Shown here: positions 34,401 to 42,158 of the stretch, piece by piece | Numbering within the stretch: position 1 is the first letter of the stretch | Layout: every line of letters starts with the position of its first letter | Source: Streptomyces torulosus | GTDB taxonomy: Bacteria > Actinomycetota > Actinomycetes > Streptomycetales > Streptomycetaceae | DNA: 44,590 bases | NCBI RefSeq assembly: GCF_001419765.1 | Contig: NZ_LIRK01000183.1 | Location: 1 to 44,590, forward strand | Direction: 5' to 3' | Translations under genes and position numbers: made by a program | The notes under the pieces: generated by a model | Seen by the model: the letters and a program-made list of their open reading frames with translations, nothing else | The model's database searches: none | What the model was told of the DNA's origin: nothing

Positions 34401-34827
34401 GCGTCCGATGCTGCCACCGCCCACTGACAGCGCCCCGAACGGCGGGGTACGGCGTCGGGGCAGGCGTGGCCCGCGCCGTGGCGGAGGCGCCGGCATGCTG
34501 GTGTGAGGCGGTGCGCCTCGTGATCCTCGGCGGCACCGCGACGCACGGGCAGAAGTCCGGGAGCGCTGACCCGCCTTCGCGCCCCATGCGCGTGCCCTCG
34601 GAGCCGCGCCGCTACTCCCAGGAGAGCAACGTCGAACTCCGCGAGATCGCCCGCCGCGTCTGCGCACAGGGCGACCTCGGCTGACCTCGGGGCGTCGGCT
34701 CCCCCGGCTCACTGCTGAACAGGAGGAGCCTGAACCGGGTCAGCCCCCCAGGGGGAAGGCCGCTGAATCCGGTCTGCCCACCAAGTCCCCCCTCTGGGCG
34801 CCCCGACACCTGGCGGAGACGGTCGGG
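34401..34827. other. 427-bp intergenic region with a possible fragment
   Basis: It lies between the SMI1/KNR4 and yceI genes, both leftward. A plus-strand frame from GTG 34511 to 34684 (57 residues, RLVILGGTATHGQKSG.. ..YSQESNVELREIARRVCAQG) has protein-like composition but is not recognised and lacks a clear ribosome-binding site. Nothing else was supported. Confidence 0.3.
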
Positions 34828-35343
34828 TCAGGCGGTGGTCCGGACGAAGCGCAGCGTCGCCGTGATCGTGGCCAGGCCGCGCATCATGCCGAGCTGGTTC
34901 CAGCCCATGCCGAACTGCTCCCGGTCGACGGTGAACTCGGTGCCCAGGGTGACCCCTTCGGCGCCGGCCTCCGTCAGGCGCGCCGTGAGGGACAGCGGCC
35001 TGCTGATGCCGCGCACGGTCAGTCGGCCGACGACGCCGACCGTGTCGCCGTCCCGGAGTTCGGCGCTGCGGACGGCGAAGGTGATCTCCGGGTGGTGGTC
35101 CACGTCGAAGAAGTCGGCGGACCTCAGGTGCTCGTCGCGCTTGGCGCTCCTGGTGTCCAGGGAGGCCGCGTCGACGGTCACGACGCCCACGGCGGACCCG
35201 TCGGGCCGCACCTCGCCCTGGCCGCCGACGGTGCCGAAGGCTCCCTTCACGGTGACCAGGCCCCACATCGTCCTGTGCTGCAGGGCGACGGTGGAGGCGG
35301 TGGTGTCGAGCTGCCACAGTCCGGTTTCCACGGCGACTGTCAT
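34828..35343 (-). CDS. YceI-family protein
   Basis: 171 residues from ATG 35343 (MTVAVETGLWQLDTTASTVA). The family's beta-barrel pattern is clear: LDTTASTVALQHRTMWGLVT, VKGAFGTVGGQG, DAASLDTRSAKRDEHLRSAD, FFDVDHHPEITFAVRSAELR and GRLTVRGISRPLSLTARLTE. YceI proteins bind polyisoprenoids or amphiphilic lipids. There is no signal peptide, so it is cytoplasmic, as is usual in Streptomyces. It is divergent from a MarR regulator across a 137-bp AT-richer region with three similar half-sites, pointing to repression by that MarR protein. Confidence 0.93.
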   Translation of the reverse strand: MTVAVETGLWQLDTTASTVALQHRTMWGLVTVKGAFGTVGGQGEVRPDGSAVGVVTVDAASLDTRSAKRDEHLRSADFFDVDHHPEITFAVRSAELRDGDTVGVVGRLTVRGISRPLSLTARLTEAGAEGVTLGTEFTVDREQFGMGWNQLGMMRGLATITATLRFVRTTA

Positions 35344-35392
35344 GGGGGTTCTCCTGTCGAGCGGTCATGAGGGGAGTCATGATCAGGCGGTC

Positions 35393-35461
35393 GTCCAAAT
35401 TTGCATGACTGAAGCTAGCTCGTTATTCGAATTTGGACAACCAGGTCTTCCAAAAATGGAC
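35393..35461. promoter_or_regulatory. MarR-type operator sites between yceI and marR genes
   Basis: GTCCAAATTTG (35393-35403) and CGAATTTGGAC (35428-35438) form an inverted pair with one mismatch, 24 bp apart. A third half-site, CCAAAAATGGAC on the plus strand (35450-35461; GTCCATTTTTGG on the other), lies 20 bp before the MarR start. CAAATTTG and ATTCGAAT are themselves palindromic. Location and repetition fit autoregulation and repression of yceI by the divergent MarR protein. Confidence 0.65.
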
Positions 35462-35480
35462 AACAGGTACACTGGGGTCC

Positions 35481-36008
35481 ATGGCCGACCACGACAAACA
35501 CCCTGCCCACCTGCCCGAATGCCCGTCCGCGCAGGGGAGCGGCGGCCTGCTGCCGGCCGAGCTGCACGCCTGGATGCTGCTGCTGGGCGCGACGGGCGCG
35601 GTGGAGCAGCGGCTGCGTGCGGTCGTGAAGGAGCGGCTCGGCGTCTCCCACGACGAGTTCCTGATCCTGTGTCTGCTGGCCACCCAGCCGGAGGACGGGC
35701 TGCGCATGACCCGTATCGCGGAGCTCCTCGGCCGCCCCAAGACCCGGCTCACCTACCAGATCGCCTGCCTCCAGCACTCCGACCTCATCACCCGTGCCTC
35801 GGTGTGCGGCGACAAGCGTGGGATCCAGGTCGCGCTCACCGAGAAGGCGCGGCGCCTGCTGAAGGAGGCCTCCGACGCGCTCGCCGGGACGGTCACCGAC
35901 GCGCTCGGCGAGTTCATGGGGCCCGCGCAGCGCGAGGCGCTGCGCGGACTGCTGCCGGACCTGGTCTCCGAGCGCCCCGCCGAGACACCGGACCCGGCCT
36001 CGACGTGA
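35481..36008 (+). CDS. MarR-family transcriptional regulator
   Basis: 175 residues from ATG 35481. The winged-helix core is VSHDEFLILCLLATQPEDGL, MTRIAELLGRPKTRLTYQIA (recognition helix) and LQHSDLITRASVCGDKRGIQ with the wing, flanked by the dimerisation helices (LHAWMLLLGATGAVEQRLRA; LGEFMGPAQREALRGLLPDL). MarR-yceI divergent pairs are common in actinobacteria; an oxidised or lipophilic ligand is presumed. Cys in ASVCGDKRG is next to the wing and might give redox sensitivity, which is only a suggestion. Confidence 0.92.
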   Translation: MADHDKHPAHLPECPSAQGSGGLLPAELHAWMLLLGATGAVEQRLRAVVKERLGVSHDEFLILCLLATQPEDGLRMTRIAELLGRPKTRLTYQIACLQHSDLITRASVCGDKRGIQVALTEKARRLLKEASDALAGTVTDALGEFMGPAQREALRGLLPDLVSERPAETPDPAST

Positions 36009-36032
36009 CCCGCGCCAGGGCCTGCGGCCGGG

Positions 36033-36941
36033 TCAGTTCGCGCGGGCGCGCAGGCGGCGGAGCATCCGGGCGTCCTCGAAGCCGACCGAGCGCGCCGCGG
36101 CGTCGACCGTGGCGCCGTGGCTGATGAGGTGCTCGGCGCGCTCCAGGCGCAGGGTCTGCTGGTAGCGCAGCGGGGTGAGGCCGGTGGCGCGGGTGAACAT
36201 CCGGGTGAGGGTGCGTTCGCTGACGCCGACGGCCGAGGCCAGGCCGGGCAGCGGGAGCGGCCGGTCGAAGTGGGTGTCGATGAGGTCCTGGACGCGGTGC
36301 ACGGTGTCGTCGAGATGGGACCGGTGCCGGAACATCGCGCTCGTCTGCGGCTCGTCGCCGTTGCGGCGGGCGTAGACGACCATGTCGCGGGCGACCCGGG
36401 CGGCGACGGCCGGGCCGTGCCGGCCTGCGACGAGATGCAGGGCCAGATCGATGCCGCTGGCGATGCCGGCCGAGGTGATCACCCGGTCGTCGGCGGTGAA
36501 CAGCACGTCGCGCACGACGACGGCGCCGGGATGGCGCAGGGCCAGCTCGTCCTGCACATCGTGGTGGGTGGTGCAGCGGCGGCCCTTGAGGAGGCCGGCC
36601 CGTCCGAGTGCCTCCGCGCCGGCGCAGACGCTGGCCACAGTCCCGCCCCGGGCATGGTGGTCCCGCAGGACCTCCAGGGAGGCGTCGGCGATGGCCGGGG
36701 AGTCGGCGAGGGTGACGGTCCGCCAGCCCGGCACCACGATCAGGTCCTCGGGCCCGAGGTCGGGCCAGTCGGGCGCGGCCACCAGGGGCAGACCCTGAGC
36801 GGTGGGGACCTGGGGCCGCTCGGCGACGTAGCGGAGGGTGTAGGGGTGCCCGAAGTCCGCCGCGGTGGAGAAGACCTGCGCGGGGCCGGCGAGGTCCAGC
36901 AGATGGACTCCGGGCACCAGGAAGAACACGACGTGGCTCAC
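36033..36941 (-). CDS. GlxA-type AraC regulator with DJ-1/PfpI domain
   Basis: 302 residues from ATG 36941. The N-terminal DJ-1/PfpI-like domain spans about 1-170 (HVVFFLVPGVHLLDLAGPAQ, LIVVPGWRT, VASVCAGAEALGRAGLLKGR with the nucleophile-elbow Cys, VLFTADDRVITSAGIASGID). The AraC domain follows: VQDLIDTHFDRPLPLPGLAS, VGVSERTLTRMFTRATGLTP, YQQTLRLERAEHLI and VGFEDARMLRRLRARAN. It ends about 15-20 residues earlier than usual, so the last helix of the second helix-turn-helix is short. It is co-transcribed with the isochorismatase gene 10 bp upstream, which is the usual GlxA arrangement. Confidence 0.9.
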   Translation of the reverse strand: MSHVVFFLVPGVHLLDLAGPAQVFSTAADFGHPYTLRYVAERPQVPTAQGLPLVAAPDWPDLGPEDLIVVPGWRTVTLADSPAIADASLEVLRDHHARGGTVASVCAGAEALGRAGLLKGRRCTTHHDVQDELALRHPGAVVVRDVLFTADDRVITSAGIASGIDLALHLVAGRHGPAVAARVARDMVVYARRNGDEPQTSAMFRHRSHLDDTVHRVQDLIDTHFDRPLPLPGLASAVGVSERTLTRMFTRATGLTPLRYQQTLRLERAEHLISHGATVDAAARSVGFEDARMLRRLRARAN

Positions 36942-36951
36942 GATCCGGTCA

Positions 36952-37554
36952 TCATGCCGGATCGTCCGCCGCGGCCTCCAACGCGTCCACCGTCGCGATG
37001 GTGGCGAACCGTCCCGCGAGCGCGTACTCGGTGCGGCGGATCACCTCGTCGGCGGGCAGGGTGCGCGGGTCGGCGAGCAACTCGGCGACGCTCTGGTCGG
37101 CGGGCGCGTCGCGGTGCGGGATCGGGTTGGTGGCGGTGGCGTCGACGACGAAGGTCACCAGGTAGCCGAGGTCGCTGCCGACGCGGGCGGTGGTCTCGAC
37201 GCACTGCTCGGTGCGGATGCCGCAGACGGTGAGTTCGCGGACTCCGCGTTCCGTGAGGAGTTGCTGCAGGTTGGTGGTGGTGAAGACGTTGTGCGAGGTC
37301 TTGTGGACGAGCGGCTCGCCGGCCTCGGGCCGCTCCAGCTCCTCCAGCAGCCGGACGTGGCCGAGGGCCGGGTCGAAGGCGCCGCCGGTGCCGGGCTCGG
37401 AGTGCAGCACCCACACCACCAGGTCACCGGCCCGGCGGGCCAGCCGGACCAGCCGGTTGACCTTGTCGGCGATCTTCGGGTCGGAGATCGCCTCCCACAG
37501 CGGGCGGGCGCGGAAGGACTCCTGGACATCGATGACGATCAGTGCTCGGGTCAT
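36952..37554 (-). CDS. Isochorismatase-family cysteine hydrolase
   Basis: 200 residues from ATG 37554. Catalytic positions: Asp9 in ALIVIDVQESF, Lys in VHKTSHNVFTTTNLQQLL and the nucleophile Cys in GIRTEQCVETTARVGSDLGY. Family members hydrolyse isochorismate, nicotinamide or similar small amides and ethers; the substrate is unknown. It is the first gene of an operon with the GlxA-type regulator, which may control it. 69 bp to its right lies a decayed gene. Confidence 0.92.
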   Translation of the reverse strand: MTRALIVIDVQESFRARPLWEAISDPKIADKVNRLVRLARRAGDLVVWVLHSEPGTGGAFDPALGHVRLLEELERPEAGEPLVHKTSHNVFTTTNLQQLLTERGVRELTVCGIRTEQCVETTARVGSDLGYLVTFVVDATATNPIPHRDAPADQSVAELLADPRTLPADEVIRRTEYALAGRFATIATVDALEAAADDPA

Positions 37555-37623
37555 GCCCCAAGCCTCGGCCGCGCGGAGGGAACGGCGACAGACCGCATCG
37601 GGTCCGGAAGCGGACCGATCCGG

Positions 37624-37940
37624 TCAGCCGCTCCGAGCGCGGCGGACGGCCCGGTCGTGGTTGTAGCCGAACTTCAGGACGTACGTGCCGGACCCCAGCG
37701 TGACGCCTGGCTTCAGCGTCACCACGTAGTCCGGCTCCCCGCCCGACGCGGCGGAGGACACGGACACCCTGTCGCCGAGGGAGGTCCACACCCGGTGTCG
37801 GCGACCCCACCGGTCTGGACGATCTTGACGGCCACCTTCAGACCGGTGAGCGACTTCGTGGACTTCACCCGCCGGGCGCCGAAACCGCCGCCCGTGGCGC
37901 CGCCCCCGGACCCGCCGGTCCCCGGTAGGTAGACGATGTC
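37624..37940 (-). pseudogene. Frameshifted fragment of a beta-rich secreted protein
   Basis: The minus strand reads GGGFGARRVKSTKSLTGLKV and AVKIVQTGGVADTG in one frame, then switches frame by one base near 37795 and continues VWTSLGDRVSVSSAASGGEP, DYVVTLKPGVTLGSGTYVLK, FGYNHDRAVRRARSG to TGA 37624. The alternating strands and Gly/Ser-rich linker resemble an extracellular carbohydrate-binding or Ig-like domain. No start or signal peptide is seen upstream. The family is not established. Confidence 0.55.
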
Positions 37941-37952
37941 GGGGCCCTCGCC

Positions 37953-38144
37953 GTGCTTGCCGCGCTTCGTCCCGGGCGAGGCGGTGACCGTCGGCTGCCG
38001 AAGCCCCGGCTCCGCGGCGACATCCTCGGCGCCCGCCTCACCCACGCCCAGCTCCGCAACCGCAGGACCGGCCGGGGCCTGACCGTCGACCCGCGCTCCG
38101 GCGAGCCGATCAACGTGCAGATCCCCGAGACGAGACTCGACTGA
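37953..38144 (+). CDS. Short unrecognised frame, possibly the 3' end of a lost gene
   Basis: From GTG 37953 a 63-residue frame ends GDILGARLTHAQLRNRRTGR, GLTVDPRSGEPINVQIPETR, LD. The last 45 residues look like a real protein terminus (amphipathic start, charged pattern), while the first 18 do not. No ribosome-binding site is evident. It runs opposite to the pseudogene at 37624, and both may be leftovers of one rearrangement. No family recognised. Confidence 0.3.
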   Translation: MLAALRPGRGGDRRLPKPRLRGDILGARLTHAQLRNRRTGRGLTVDPRSGEPINVQIPETRLD

Positions 38145-38168
38145 CCGCTCCCTCGGGCGACCGCTCCG

Positions 38169-39440
38169 TCAGGAACCGGGCAGCCACAGGTCGGGGCCGA
38201 ACACCTCGTAGCGGATGCTGCGGGCGGGTATCCCCGCGGCCAGCAGCTGACCGCGCACCGCCCGCATGAAGGGCAGCGGCCCGCACAGGAACACCGTGGC
38301 GTCCTGGGCCAGTTCGAGACCGTCGAGGTCCATCAGACCGCTCCGGAGCTCCGTGCCGACCCGGTCGGCCCGGTCGGCCCCCTCGACCTGTTCGGCTTGC
38401 GCGGTCGGGTGGGTCGCCTCGGCCGGCTCGGGGTGCTCGTACCAGAAGACGGCGCGGGCACCCGGCAGCCGGTCGACGAGCGCACGGGTCTCGGCGCGCA
38501 GGGCGTGGTCGGCGGGGGAGCGGTCGGCGTGCAGCACCAGCACCGGGCGGGTCGAGCCGGCGGCGGTGAGATGCGCCAGGATGCCGGTCATCGGCGTACA
38601 GCCGATGCCCGCCGAGACGAGCACGACCGGGGACCCGGCGTCGGCCGGATCGTCGAGGAAGACATCGCCGAACGGCGCCGACAGGGTCAGTTCGTCACCC
38701 GCGGACACCCGCTCGTGCAGCAGGGTGGAGACCTCGCCGTCCGGCGTGCCCTCCGCCGCGGCGACCCGCTTCACGGTGATCCGCCGCAGGCCGTCGCCCG
38801 GGTCGGACGAGAGGCTGTACTGGCGTACCTGGCGCACACCGTCCGCCATGCGCACACGGACGCTCACGTACTGGCCGGCCCTGGCCCGCGGCGCGGGTCC
38901 CCCGTCGGCGGGGCGCAGCAGGAAGGACACCGTGTCCGGGGTCTCCGTACGGCGCTCGACGACGGTCCACGGCCGCCACACCTCTCCGGGCGTCACGCCC
39001 GCGTCCTGGTAGAGCCGGGCCTCCCGGCCGATCAGCGCGCCCGCCATCAGCCAGTACACCTCGTCCCAGGCCGCCGCGACCTCCGGGGTGACGGCGTCGC
39101 CGAGCACCTCGGCTATCGCGCCGAAGAGGTACTTGTGGACGATCGTGTACTGGTCGTCGGTGACCCCGACCGCCGCGTGCTTGTGCGCGATCCGGTCCAG
39201 CAGCGTGTCCGGGCGGGTGTCCGGGTCGTCCAGCAGCGCGGTCGCGAACCCGGCGATCGACCCGGCCAGGGCCCGGCGCTGCGCGCCGCTCGCCTGGTTG
39301 CCGCGGTTGAACATCCCGTCGAGCAGCTCCGGACGGTCGCGGAACATGGCGCCGTAGAAGCGGGTGGTGATCTCGTCGAGCGCTCCGGCGACCGCGGGCA
39401 GGGTGGCGCGGACGACGGCGGCGGACTCTTCGGACAGCAT
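38169..39440 (-). CDS. hmp: Flavohemoprotein (nitric oxide dioxygenase)
   Basis: 423 residues from ATG 39440. The globin domain (1-140) has Tyr29 (RFYGAMF, B10 position) and the proximal heme ligand His88 (IAHKHAAVGV). The FAD domain shows VRQYSLSSDPGDGLRRITVK, and the NAD domain SPVVLVSAGIGCTPMTGILA, VLVLHADRSPADHALRAE and FLCGPLPFMRAVRGQLLAAG. The enzyme converts NO to nitrate with O2 and NAD(P)H. The length is slightly above E. coli Hmp because of an inserted acidic loop (EATHPTAQAEQVEGADRADR). A DosR-like box lies 123 bp upstream, consistent with membership in the dormancy/redox module to its right. Confidence 0.93.
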   Translation of the reverse strand: MLSEESAAVVRATLPAVAGALDEITTRFYGAMFRDRPELLDGMFNRGNQASGAQRRALAGSIAGFATALLDDPDTRPDTLLDRIAHKHAAVGVTDDQYTIVHKYLFGAIAEVLGDAVTPEVAAAWDEVYWLMAGALIGREARLYQDAGVTPGEVWRPWTVVERRTETPDTVSFLLRPADGGPAPRARAGQYVSVRVRMADGVRQVRQYSLSSDPGDGLRRITVKRVAAAEGTPDGEVSTLLHERVSAGDELTLSAPFGDVFLDDPADAGSPVVLVSAGIGCTPMTGILAHLTAAGSTRPVLVLHADRSPADHALRAETRALVDRLPGARAVFWYEHPEPAEATHPTAQAEQVEGADRADRVGTELRSGLMDLDGLELAQDATVFLCGPLPFMRAVRGQLLAAGIPARSIRYEVFGPDLWLPGS

Positions 39441-39562
39441 GAGGCCTCCCAGGCATGGGCGTCAGGGGTGGGGTCGGGCGCCGCGTCCCCTCGGGGCGCC
39501 GGTCTTCTGTGTATCAGGCAACGGACCGCGTTTCGGCGCCGTTCGCCCGTTACCGGCGAAGT

Positions 39563-39579
39563 GGGGACCAATGGCCCCA
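39563..39579. promoter_or_regulatory. DosR/DevR-like box upstream of hmp
   Basis: GGGGACCAATGGCCCCA fits the GGGRCC-N3-GGYCCC pattern of DosR/DevR-type binding sites (arms GGGACC and GGCCCC). It lies 123 bp before hmp. It could also act on an unseen leftward promoter nearer the gene. The pattern is compared from memory. Confidence 0.55.
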
Positions 39580-39676
39580 TCGAGTCGGGAGCATCGGCCC
39601 AACCTGTGCGGTCGACGTGGGACCGGGCGGCCCCGGGACGACCTCCCAAGAGCCCTGTCGTGGCGCCGACGCCCGG

Positions 39677-40087
39677 TCAGCGCGTGCCGAGTTCACGGCC
39701 GGTGACCATCTCGGACGCGATCCGTACGAAGACCTCGTTCCGTGCGGGCATCCAGGAGGCGGGGCCGGAGCGGGAGAGCCGCTCGTGCTCGGCGGGATCG
39801 GTCACCACGTCGGCCCGGCCGGTGACGACGACGCTCCAGCCGGACCGGGTGGCCGGGTCGAACTCGTCGCCCTCGAACGCGACGACGACACCGTCGATCG
39901 CCCGCACCAGGTCGGAGCCGGCCGACGTGCACAGCAGCACGGCGTCGTCGCTGTCGAGGGCGAAGTTGACCGGGAGCACGGCGGGCAGCGCGCGCCGGGT
40001 GTAGACCACCCGCCCGACCGGCACCTTGGCCAGCAGTCTCAGGCACTCCTGCCGGTCGAGCACGCGAAACGCATCGTTCTGAACCAT
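39677..40087 (-). CDS. Pyridoxamine 5'-phosphate oxidase-like flavin-binding protein
   Basis: 136 residues from ATG 40087 (MVQNDAFRVLDRQECLRLLA). The split-barrel fold is recognised by VPVGRVVYTRRALPAVLPVN, FALDSDDAVLLCTSAGSDLV, AFEGDEFDPATRSGWSVVVT and GRADVVTDPAEHERL. Members of this subgroup bind flavin or F420, and several are in DosR-type regulons of actinobacteria. A GGGCC palindrome lies 36-49 bp upstream. An upstream in-frame ATG (40117) would place the site inside the leader and is less likely. Confidence 0.9.
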   Translation of the reverse strand: MVQNDAFRVLDRQECLRLLAKVPVGRVVYTRRALPAVLPVNFALDSDDAVLLCTSAGSDLVRAIDGVVVAFEGDEFDPATRSGWSVVVTGRADVVTDPAEHERLSRSGPASWMPARNEVFVRIASEMVTGRELGTR

Positions 40088-40122
40088 CAGTCCATCGTCC
40101 GTACGACACCCGAACACGGGTA

Positions 40123-40136
40123 GGGCCGGTCGGCCC
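40123..40136. promoter_or_regulatory. Palindrome GGGCCGGTCGGCCC upstream of the oxidase-like gene
   Basis: Arms GGGCCG and CGGCCC are perfectly complementary around GT. It differs by one base from GGGCCGATCGGCCC at 40974, upstream of the DevR-type regulator. Two such similar sites within 900 bp, both in promoter regions of the same functional module, suggest a shared regulator. Confidence 0.5.
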
Positions 40137-40185
40137 GTTCTCCAGCCCGTCCGGCCGGGGACCCTGAGGGCGGCCCCTGTTTCGT

Positions 40186-40887
40186 TCAGCTCGGCCGGTG
40201 TTCGCCCGGGGTCGGTTGGTCCAGGTGGGTGGCGAGGACGGCGGCCTGGACGCGGCGTTGGACGCCCAGCTTGGCCAGGAGGCGGGAGATGTGGTTCTTG
40301 ACGGTCTTCTCCGACAGGTAGAGCCTCTTGCCGATCTCCCGGTTGGTGAGCCCCTCACCGATCAGCGCCAGGATGTCCCGCTCCCTCGGCGACAGCGTCG
40401 CCAGTTCCGACGGCTCGGCCGGCCCCGCCGCCGGCTCGGCCCGCAGCGACCGCATCAGCCGGGCGGTGGTCGCGGGGTCCAGCATCGACTGGCCGGAGGC
40501 CACCGTACGGACCGCGGAGACCAGGTCCGACCCCTTGATCTGCTTGAGGACGTACCCCGAGGCACCGGCCATGATCGCGTCGAGCAGGGCCTCCTCGTCG
40601 TCGAACGAGGTCAGCATCAGACACCTCAGCCCCGGCATCCGGCTGCGCAGCTCCCGGCAGACCGAGATGCCGTCGCCGTCCGGCAGCCGCACGTCGAGGA
40701 CGGCGACATCGGGCCGCAGCGCCGGGCCCCGCACCAGGGCCTGCTCGACGGTGCCGGCGTCGCCGATCACGGAGATGTCCGGCTCGGAGTCGAGCAGATC
40801 GGCGAGGCCGCGCCGGACGACCTCGTGATCGTCGAGCAGGAACACGCGGATCGGGTTCTGCTCGGTGAAAGTACGTGGCTCGGACAT
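40186..40887 (-). CDS. DevR/DosR-type response regulator
   Basis: 233 residues from ATG 40887. The receiver domain has [11 protein letters not shown], phospho-acceptor Asp65 ([13 protein letters not shown]), Thr-Ser in [10 protein letters not shown] and Lys in [10 protein letters not shown]. The LuxR helix-turn-helix is [52 protein letters not shown]. The Lys-Asn and KLG context ([12 protein letters not shown]) is that of DevR/DosR, NO-, CO- and hypoxia-responsive regulators. No cognate GAF-type kinase is in the window. Neighbours (hmp, flavin protein, PPK2, phosphoketolase) are typical of its regulon, and a perfect palindrome 87-100 bp upstream suggests autoregulation. Confidence 0.88.
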   Translation of the reverse strand: MSEPRTFTEQNPIRVFLLDDHEVVRRGLADLLDSEPDISVIGDAGTVEQALVRGPALRPDVAVLDVRLPDGDGISVCRELRSRMPGLRCLMLTSFDDEEALLDAIMAGASGYVLKQIKGSDLVSAVRTVASGQSMLDPATTARLMRSLRAEPAAGPAEPSELATLSPRERDILALIGEGLTNREIGKRLYLSEKTVKNHISRLLAKLGVQRRVQAAVLATHLDQPTPGEHRPS

Positions 40888-40973
40888 CGTGGCCCCTCGT
40901 TCCCCGGCGAAGAGGACAGAACACGGGTCTGCCCATGATGTCGATCATCACGCCGCCCGGGCCGCCCGCACTA

Positions 40974-40987
40974 GGGCCGATCGGCCC
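40974..40987. promoter_or_regulatory. Perfect palindrome GGGCCGATCGGCCC upstream of the DevR-type gene
   Basis: A 14-bp, fully self-complementary site, 87 bp before the start codon. See the near-identical site at 40123. It is a candidate operator for the DevR-type regulator. Confidence 0.55.
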
Positions 40988-41188
40988 CCACCAGCCCACC
41001 CTCCGCGCACGGGCGGGCCCGGGCGCCGCGCCAGGGGCCGCGCGGCCTGCCGCCCAGGCCGTCCGGCCCTGTCGTCGCGGCCCTTCGGCATCCGGCGCGG
41101 CCGGCCGCGATCCGCGAGGGTGAGGGACGCGAGGTCGAGCGACGCCGGGTCGCGGTCCGGCCGAGGACGAAGGGGCGCATCTCCATGG

Positions 41189-41302
41189 CCGTACGCCAGC
41201 ACCTGCCCGTACGCCAGCACGCGGCCGTACGCCAGCATCCCCGGTGTGCGGGTGAGCGTGGTGGCCCGACGTTCGGAGCGTCGCCGACGTTCGGAGCGCC
41301 GC
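41189..41302. repeat. Two families of 18-bp tandem repeats 3' of ppk2
   Basis: Three units starting CCGTACGCCAGCA (41189, 41207, 41225) and two units starting CGACGTTCGGAGCG (41267, 41285) each have an 18-bp period, with a short spacer between the families. The last unit ends 4 bp before the ppk2 stop codon. The rest of the 418-bp gap (40888-41305) shows no gene. Period 18 keeps a reading frame (minus strand VLAYGQ-like and APNVGD-like), hinting that the array was once or is alternatively coding. Confidence 0.85.
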
Positions 41303-41305
41303 CGT

Positions 41306-42109
41306 TCAGAGTTTCGCCGCGTGGTCCGGGACGTACGTCCGCAGGTCGCGCGGAGGGCGCTGGTAGCCGGTCGACGCGGGACGCTCGGGCAGTTCCAGCA
41401 CCGGCGGCGGGACCTCGTGGTACGGCACCGAGTCCAGCATGTGCGCCATCATGTTCAGCCGGGCCCGCCGCTTGTCGTCGCTCTCCACCACGAACCAGCG
41501 CGCCTCGGCGATGTCGGTGTGCACCATCATGGTGTCCTTGGCCTGCGAGTACGCCTCCCAGCGGGAGATCGACTCCAGGTCCATCGGCGACAGCTTCCAG
41601 CGCCGCAGCGGATCCTCCAGCCGCCGGCGGAACCGGTCCTGCTGCTCGGTGTCGCTCACCGAGAACCAGTACTTGCGCAGCAGGATCCCGTCCTCCACCA
41701 GCATCCGCTCGAAGATGGGGCACTGTCGCAGGAAAAGTTGGTACTCCTGATCGGTGCAGAAGCCCATCACGTGCTCGACGCCGGCCCGGTTGTACCAGGA
41801 CCGGTCGAACAGCACGATCTCCCCGGCCGCCGGAAGGTGCTGGATGTACCGCTGGAAGTACCACTGGCCGCGCTCGCGCTCCGTCGGCTTCGGCAGGGCG
41901 GCGATCCGGGCGACACGCGGGTTGAGGTGCTCGGCGACCCGTTTGATCGTGCCGCCCTTGCCGGCCGCGTCCCGCCCCTCGAAGATCACGACCAGTCGGG
42001 TGCCCGTCGTCCGCACCCATTCCTGGAGCTTCACCAACTCCGTCTGCAGACGCAGCAGTTCCTCTTCGTACGTCGCGCGCGGCAACTTCGTCGCCTTCTT
42101 GCCGGCCAT
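41306..42109 (-). CDS. ppk2: Polyphosphate kinase 2
   Basis: 267 residues from ATG 42109. Class I PPK2 motifs: Walker A GRDAAGKGG (45-53), the lid GQWYFQRYIQHLP, Walker B FDRSWYNRAGVEHVMGF (Asp102), and WFVVESDDKRRARLNMMAHM. It interconverts polyphosphate with ADP/ATP or GDP/GTP. It is divergent from phosphoketolase across only 49 bp, an arrangement seen in DevR/DosR-type regulons and fitting energy maintenance under low oxygen. The 3' end abuts 18-bp tandem repeats. Confidence 0.95.
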   Translation of the reverse strand: MAGKKATKLPRATYEEELLRLQTELVKLQEWVRTTGTRLVVIFEGRDAAGKGGTIKRVAEHLNPRVARIAALPKPTERERGQWYFQRYIQHLPAAGEIVLFDRSWYNRAGVEHVMGFCTDQEYQLFLRQCPIFERMLVEDGILLRKYWFSVSDTEQQDRFRRRLEDPLRRWKLSPMDLESISRWEAYSQAKDTMMVHTDIAEARWFVVESDDKRRARLNMMAHMLDSVPYHEVPPPVLELPERPASTGYQRPPRDLRTYVPDHAAKL

Positions 42110-42158
42110 GCCGCCTCCACCGCCCTATGACCCCCGCCGATGAGTTCCGGAGTCACCC

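Noticed and set aside
34612..34809. Short minus-strand frame right of the yceI gene's 3' end considered as a small gene.
   Set aside because: No ribosome-binding site, no domain, and Pro/Ser/Gly-rich composition typical of non-coding GC-rich DNA.
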